Source: CAVUCH01 sp963739995 (GTDB taxonomy: Bacteria > Acidobacteriota > Vicinamibacteria > Vicinamibacterales > JAENWD01). Taken from it: a stretch of DNA of 64,000 nucleotides. The notes under the pieces are model-generated. The model made no database searches and was not told the DNA's origin. It saw only the letters and a program-made list of their open reading frames with translations. Of the stretch, positions 61,765-64,000 are shown piece after piece. Numbering within the stretch: position 1 is the stretch's first letter; every line of letters begins with the position of its first letter. The stretch covers positions 1 to 64,000 of the forward strand of contig CAVUCH010000007.1 in assembly GCA_963739995.1 (NCBI GenBank). Reading direction: 5' to 3'. The translations under genes and the position numbers were made by a program.

Positions 61765-63558
61765 CTACTCGCCCGGCCGCCGCTCGAGCTCCTCGACGGG
61801 CCGGAGCGGGATGACGTTCGGCCTCGATCCGGGCAGCGGCATCCACTCGAACTTGACCGGCGGCACGTCCTGGAACATGAAATCCCACTTCCAGCGCTCT
61901 GAGGGGTTCGACGCCTGCAGCCAGTTGCGGGCGCTGACCGGGCGTGAGAACTGGATGTCTGCGATGCCTGCATACGCCGGGTTGCCGGCGAGCGCTTCCG
62001 CAAGCGCAAGACGCAGTTCCGCGACGGTCGTGAACGGCACCGTCTGTCCGGTCGCTTTCGCCACCGCCAGGAATATGTCGCGGTCGTCGCGCGCATCCCC
62101 CGGTGGATCGAACACCTTCGCGGCGCCTTGGACGCGGCCCTGGTCGTTCGTGTAGGTCGATTCTTTCTCGACCCACGCGGCGCCGGGCAGCACGATGTCG
62201 GCCGCCCGCCCGATCTCGGTCAGCAGCACGCCCTGATACACGAGCAGCTTGAGCTTGCCCGATCGGCGCGCCGCCGCAATCCAGGAGACATCCCCCAGCG
62301 ATCCGGCGGGGCCCGCATCGAATACGTACAACGCCGGGACGCGGCCGGCTTCGACTTCGGCGCGAAGCGCCGAAATATCGGGCGCCCCCGTGTTGCCGGC
62401 ACCGGTCGGCAGGCCGAGATCGTGCGCGCCGTTCACGTTTGGCGCGTCCACGGGCGGCACCCGGAACTTCGTGCCCGGTGGCTGCTGCTTCTCGCTGTAC
62501 GGCCACGTGAGCGCAATCGCGCTGGCCAGACGCTGCATCACGAACAATTCCTCGTTCGACGCGTGCGCCGAGGCCAGGAAAATGAAGCCGTTCGACGCGT
62601 GCGCGGCGGCCGCGGTGCCAAGTGCGGAGAGCGCCGCATCCCACGTCGATGGCGCTTGCGTGCCGTCGGCGGCGCGAACGAGCGGCTTGCGCAGCCGGTC
62701 TTCGCTTTCAATCCAGTGGTACTGGAACCGTCCGATGTCGCACATCCAGTACCCGTTGACGTCGTGGTTGAGGCGCGGTGTCATGCGCACGAGCCGCGCG
62801 CCCTTCGCCCACTCCGGCTTCGCCTTGATCCAGGCTGTCGTGTTGCAGCCCTTCGAGCAGAGCGTGCAGATGGTGTCGACCGCGTCGGGGTTGTCCCACG
62901 GGCGTGACTTGAACCGGTAATCGCGCGTCGTGATTGCACCAACGGGGCACACGTCCATCAGGTTTCCGGAGAGGAGCGAATGGATCCCTTCCTCCTGGAA
63001 CGTGGCGATCTCGCTGCCGCCGCCGCGATCGACGATGCTGATCTGCGCGTCGGTGTCGATCTCCTTCATGAACCGCACGCAGCGGGTGCACAGGATGCAC
63101 CGGTTGCGGTTCAGCATCAGCGTGGGGCCGAAATCCACGTCCGCCTTGACGCCCTCGCCGTCGAACACCCGGCGCGGAAACTCCATCCGGCTCGCGTCTG
63201 GCCCGAAGCTGTACCAGAAATCCTGTAGCGGGCACTCCCCGCCCTTGTCGCACACGGGGCAGTCGAGCGGGTGGTTGATGAGCAGGAACTCGAACACGCC
63301 CGCGCGTGCCTCGATGACGTCCGGCGTCTGCGTCATCACGCTCATGCCGTCGGTGCAGATCGTAGAGCACGCCGTCTGCAGCTTGGGCATCTTCTCGATC
63401 TTCACGATGCAGACGCGGCACGAGCCATCGACTCCAAGCGCAGGGTGGTAACAGTAATAAGGAACGGAGAACCCGTTCTCGATGGCCGCCTGCAGCACCG
63501 TCCTGCCTTTTTCGACGGTGACCTGCTGGCCATCGATGGACAGCGTCACGGTTTCCAT
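61765..63558 (-). CDS. nuoG: NADH-quinone oxidoreductase subunit G
   Basis: NuoG (597 aa) is the large iron-sulfur subunit of complex I. N-terminal [2Fe-2S] binding: YYCYHPALGVDGSCRVC and TAC. HPLDCPVCDKGGECPLQD provides the His-Cys3 N5 cluster; NRCILCTRCVRFMKE and DVCPVGAIT provide N6-type ligands. CTLCSKGCNTTAWIK with a later Cys in GYWMCDIGRF matches the N7 cluster found in many bacteria. The remainder is a reduced molybdopterin-like domain ending in ERRPGE. The protein is shorter than long NuoG forms. No nuoE/F is adjacent: the upstream gene on the right is divergent. Confidence 0.95.
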   Translation of the reverse strand: METVTLSIDGQQVTVEKGRTVLQAAIENGFSVPYYCYHPALGVDGSCRVCIVKIEKMPKLQTACSTICTDGMSVMTQTPDVIEARAGVFEFLLINHPLDCPVCDKGGECPLQDFWYSFGPDASRMEFPRRVFDGEGVKADVDFGPTLMLNRNRCILCTRCVRFMKEIDTDAQISIVDRGGGSEIATFQEEGIHSLLSGNLMDVCPVGAITTRDYRFKSRPWDNPDAVDTICTLCSKGCNTTAWIKAKPEWAKGARLVRMTPRLNHDVNGYWMCDIGRFQYHWIESEDRLRKPLVRAADGTQAPSTWDAALSALGTAAAAHASNGFIFLASAHASNEELFVMQRLASAIALTWPYSEKQQPPGTKFRVPPVDAPNVNGAHDLGLPTGAGNTGAPDISALRAEVEAGRVPALYVFDAGPAGSLGDVSWIAAARRSGKLKLLVYQGVLLTEIGRAADIVLPGAAWVEKESTYTNDQGRVQGAAKVFDPPGDARDDRDIFLAVAKATGQTVPFTTVAELRLALAEALAGNPAYAGIADIQFSRPVSARNWLQASNPSERWKWDFMFQDVPPVKFEWMPLPGSRPNVIPLRPVEELERRPGE

Positions 63559-63709
63559 ACGCAGCCGATCATATCAGGCTCCGCGTGGCGGGCATCCCGG
63601 CGCAGAGGTGACGGCGGCGTGAAAGACGCCCGATTCACACGGTCCTTCCCGCGCACGGGAGCTCGGACAGGGTCATTTCGCGGGCGTCGGCAGGGGAGCT
63701 CAGGCGGGC

Positions 63710-63738
63710 TTGACAGGTTGAACGCGGGGGCGTAGCGT
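63710..63738 (+). promoter_or_regulatory. Possible promoter of the right-edge gene
   Basis: TTGACA (63710-63715) and TAGCGT (63733-63738) with a 17-base spacer lie about 50 bases upstream of the right-edge gene. The -35 is perfect but the -10 is weak. nuoG starts divergently on the other side of this 226-base region, where I see no clear minus-strand promoter. Confidence 0.4.
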
Positions 63739-63784
63739 CAGCGGTACGCTGGCGGTAGCTTCACCTCGCTCCCCAGAGGCCTGT

Positions 63785-64000
63785 CATGCAAGCCACTCGC
63801 GTCCGTCTCCACCTCGGACCCGCCGTCGAATGGGCTGTGGCGGTGGTGTTCCTGCTGTCGACCGTCGCCGTTGCTTCGCTCATCGTGCGGGAGTTGCGGA
63901 CGGCTCCCAATGCCGCGCAGCCCGCCCGAACTGTGGCACCCGCCACGGCTCTGCCGGTGGCGGTGCCTGAACGCGCTGTGTCCGTGCCCAGCCTGCTGCT
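63785..64000 (+). CDS. Membrane-anchored protein, N-terminal part (cut by window edge)
   Basis: The frame from the ATG at 63785 is open to the window end (72 codons). It encodes MQATRVRLHLGPAVEW then a hydrophobic segment AVAVVFLLSTVAVASLIV (about residues 17-35), a short basic end and a Pro/Ala/Thr-rich extracytoplasmic stretch. This is the layout of a single-pass anchored protein. No domain is visible before the edge. It is divergent from nuoG. Confidence 0.55.

Overview
The window is high-GC, densely packed bacterial chromosome. Gene content suggests a free-living Gram-negative member of the Acidobacteriota, probably class Vicinamibacteria. This placement is inference from the combination of exosortase, BlaI/M56 peptidase pair, BACON-repeat secreted protein, plug-less TonB-type barrel and coding 'VRLKPDTTY' repeats; no rRNA or tRNA gene is present to confirm it.

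Layout. 1-1.9 kb (minus): nucleotide-sugar genes rfbA-rfbC followed by an exosortase cut by the window edge. 2.2-5.1 kb (plus): a large secreted protein with an FN3-like domain, four BACON repeats and five Trp-rich repeats. 5.2-16.6 kb (minus): a de novo purine cluster read as M16 peptidase-purB-purS-purQ-small membrane protein-purL-purF-HEAT protein-purM-purN, in which nearly every spacer is filled with low-complexity repeats. 16.8-19.3 kb: rlmN convergent with purD, joined by a long palindrome containing both stop codons. 19.3-20.1 kb: rpsU and a zinc-ribbon gene with promoter and terminator. 20.2-28.0 kb (plus): STAS protein, UbiA-family prenyltransferase, an unknown protein with a disordered tail and four GT4 glycosyltransferases (two paralogous pairs, the last frameshifted), probably a cell-surface polysaccharide locus. 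28.1-30.9 kb: BlaI repressor and M56 sensor peptidase behind a promoter overlapped by palindromic operators. 31.0-38.9 kb (minus): NtrC-type regulator, PDZ-containing membrane histidine kinase, outer-membrane barrel and a secreted unknown.

39.2-42.8 kb (plus): glgC, eno and gpmA (glycogen and lower glycolysis). 43.6-45.5 kb: OppD and OppF ATPases without permeases. 45.6-52.5 kb: assorted metabolic and hypothetical genes, including a YhaM-like exoribonuclease and a FabZ homologue whose catalytic histidine position is proline. 52.5-55.5 kb: a gamma-glutamyltransferase remnant, a GAF-GAF-SpoIIE phosphatase and a lipoprotein, again with a stop-codon palindrome. 55.8-64 kb: glnA, a double-PDZ protein, a GAF membrane protein, a flippase-like membrane protein, ccdA, nuoG and a partial gene at the right edge.

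The most unusual features are the repeats. A palindromic element with core GAGRTCGGGAGGTATTT sits exactly at gene ends and supplies stop codons at three loci. Several families of simple repeats fill operon spacers and in places have become coding (PurL insert, PurQ tail, VRLKPDTTY tail).
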